The notes beneath the pieces are model-generated. The model did not search any database. It was not told where the DNA came from and saw only the letters and a program-made list of their open reading frames with translations. From NCBI GenBank assembly GCA_021817685.1, contig JAKAGD010000016.1, positions 1 through 11,571 on the forward strand: DNA of 11,571 bases, written 5' to 3'. This document shows positions 10,355-11,571 of the stretch, piece after piece. This DNA comes from a bacterium. GTDB lineage: Bacteria; Patescibacteriota; Minisyncoccia; Phycocordibacterales; Phycocordibacteraceae. The first letter of the stretch is position 1. Each line of letters begins with the position of its first letter. A program made the translations under genes and the position numbers.

Positions 10355-11571
10355 TTACTTTTCCAAGTCCAGGATCTCGTCGATGCGTATCTGGGAGACG
10401 AATTCCGGCACGTGAGAGACCAGTATCATAGTGCCGGCGTACTGGTCGAGCGCTTTGGCGATGACGGGCAGGTGGCGGAAATTGATGTGATTCGTCGGCT
10501 CATCCAGGATGAGGAGCCCCGGGCGTTCCAGTACGAGCGAGGCGAAGGCCACGAGTCCCTTCTGCCCTTCGGAGAGACTGCCTATCTTCGTATGGATGGT
10601 GTCGCCCGTGATGAGGAATCCCGCGGCGATGGTACGGAGCTTCTCTTCGTCCGGCCGGCCCATCGCGTGGCGCAGGGCCTCCAGCACGGTCTGGTCAAAA
10701 TCCAGCGTGGAGAAATCTTGGCGATAGTAACCCACCTTCACGCCTTCGGAGATGGTTGCGCCCTCGGCCACGCCGCGCGCGATCGCTTCCAAGAGCGTGG
10801 TCTTGCCGATGCCGTTCGGGCCGCGCAGAAGCAGGTGCTGATTCTTGCGGAGTGAAATGTTCGCCTTCTTCGTGACGGGCTTCCCTTTCGCGTTCTGCAC
10901 GGTGTAGGAGGTGAGCGCGAGTACGGTGCCGCTCAAGTGCTCCTGCGCGGGGATGGTGAACGGCCGGATGGTCTTGTCCTCTTTGCGCACGTCCACTATC
11001 TCTTCCTCCATTTCCTCCACTTCCGTGCGCATCTTCTTGGCGACGAGGCGCATCTTCCCGCCCTTCTGCGCAAAGAAGTTCGCCTTGTCTTTGTTCTCCT
11101 GAATTTTCTTTTCCAGCTGAGCGTTCTTTCGGTTCTCCTTTTCAATGCGCGCCAGGATGTCGCGTTGCACGTCGTGATAATTGCCCGGGTACTGCTCTAT
11201 CTTGCGCGTGAACACGTCCAGGTACAGCACGCCGGTTGTGAACGCATTCAGGAATTCCGCATCGTGCGAGATGACGACGCAGGTGCCGTCGTACTCAACG
11301 AGGAATTTGGTGAGGTGCTCAATGCCGGCCTTGTCCAAGTTGTTGGTCGGCTCGTCGAGGAGGAGGAGGTCGGGCTCCTGGATGAGCGCGGAGGCCAAGA
11401 GGAGGCGCGCCTGCTGGCCGCCGGAGAAGCTCTTCACCGTACGGTCGTGCACCTTGGTGTGGCCCTTCAGATTCACCACTTCCAGCACGTCGTCTATCTT
11501 CGGATCAATGTCATACACCTTTTTATCAAAATAGGACTGGAAGAAATCGCGCACGGAGAGCTCCATCTTCT
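10355..11571 (-). CDS. ABC-F family ATPase, C-terminal part (gene runs off the right edge)
   Basis: ABC-F proteins are soluble tandem ATPases that act on the ribosome (translation factors such as EttA and Uup, or antibiotic-resistance factors) rather than in transport. About 405 residues are visible and the frame is still open at the window end, so the first Walker A lies outside. Seen for domain 1: signature FSGGQQARLLLASAL, Walker B LLLLDEPTNNLD, H-loop ISHD. Then the charged linker (P-site tRNA-interaction motif region) with long Lys/Glu-rich helices, about 11020-11190. For domain 2: Walker A GPNGIGKTTLL, signature LSEGQKGLVAFASLVL, Walker B LLILDEPTNHIN, H-loop LVSHV. There are no membrane segments. 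The second D-loop reads NHIN where NHLD is usual. The first internal ATG at 11566 is not the true start. Which ABC-F subfamily cannot be decided here. Confidence 0.93.
   Translation of the reverse strand, partial: KMELSVRDFFQSYFDKKVYDIDPKIDDVLEVVNLKGHTKVHDRTVKSFSGGQQARLLLASALIQEPDLLLLDEPTNNLDKAGIEHLTKFLVEYDGTCVVISHDAEFLNAFTTGVLYLDVFTRKIEQYPGNYHDVQRDILARIEKENRKNAQLEKKIQENKDKANFFAQKGGKMRLVAKKMRTEVEEMEEEIVDVRKEDKTIRPFTIPAQEHLSGTVLALTSYTVQNAKGKPVTKKANISLRKNQHLLLRGPNGIGKTTLLEAIARGVAEGATISEGVKVGYYRQDFSTLDFDQTVLEALRHAMGRPDEEKLRTIAAGFLITGDTIHTKIGSLSEGQKGLVAFASLVLERPGLLILDEPTNHINFRHLPVIAKALDQYAGTMILVSHVPEFVSQIRIDEILDLEK

Noticed and set aside
9391..10431. 346-codon open frame on the plus strand opposite the Nramp-type gene
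   Set aside because: Arg/Glu-rich antisense shadow; the minus frame has clear transmembrane segments and family motifs.

Overview
The window looks like chromosomal DNA from a compact, GC-rich bacterium, most plausibly a member of the Patescibacteria/CPR (Parcubacteria-like). The reasons are tight gene spacing, house-keeping genes mixed with short unplaceable proteins, several promoters whose -10 box sits only 7-11 nt before the start codon, and a non-encoded 3' CCA on the tmRNA. TGA is used as a stop, so the code is the standard bacterial one, which argues against the code-25 lineages. The phylum call is inference; the gene calls come from the protein motifs.

Left part (1-3350). The 5' part of ftsH (membrane AAA protease) reads leftward off the window. 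It shares a symmetric, overlapping divergent promoter with a patatin-like lipase. The lipase converges on, and overlaps by 33 bp, a small membrane-anchored extracytoplasmic protein of unknown function with a four-cysteine tail. That gene is divergent from smpB. smpB is followed by ssrA (tmRNA, with a readable 29-residue tag frame and a clear terminator), so both partners of the trans-translation system for stalled ribosomes lie side by side.

Middle part (3350-4820). Two single-gene transcription units lie here, each with a -35/-10 promoter, a leader with a GGGAG ribosome binding site, and its own rho-independent terminator. The first encodes a 180-residue protein that I do not recognise. The second encodes a protein with the overall pattern of orotate phosphoribosyltransferase but with the PRPP-binding motif and catalytic-loop lysines degraded, so it is probably a pseudo-enzyme. 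The near-identical start regions of the two genes suggest common control or a common origin.

Right part (4820-11571). All genes here read leftward: an ABC-F ATPase (its 5' end is outside the window), an Nramp-type metal transporter, a classical short-chain dehydrogenase, the ribosome-associated GTPase TypA/BipA, and cyclopropane-fatty-acid synthase. They look like a series of individually promoted genes rather than one operon. Between the transporter and the dehydrogenase is a 159-bp nested palindromic element with perfect 25-bp arms, the most striking non-coding structure in the window. A second, smaller pair of inverted repeats is embedded in frame inside typA, in an extra linker of about 24 residues.

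Functionally the window is rich in translation quality control and ribosome factors (SmpB, tmRNA, TypA, ABC-F, FtsH) together with membrane lipid functions (patatin lipase, Cfa). No CRISPR array, transposase, tRNA or rRNA gene was seen.
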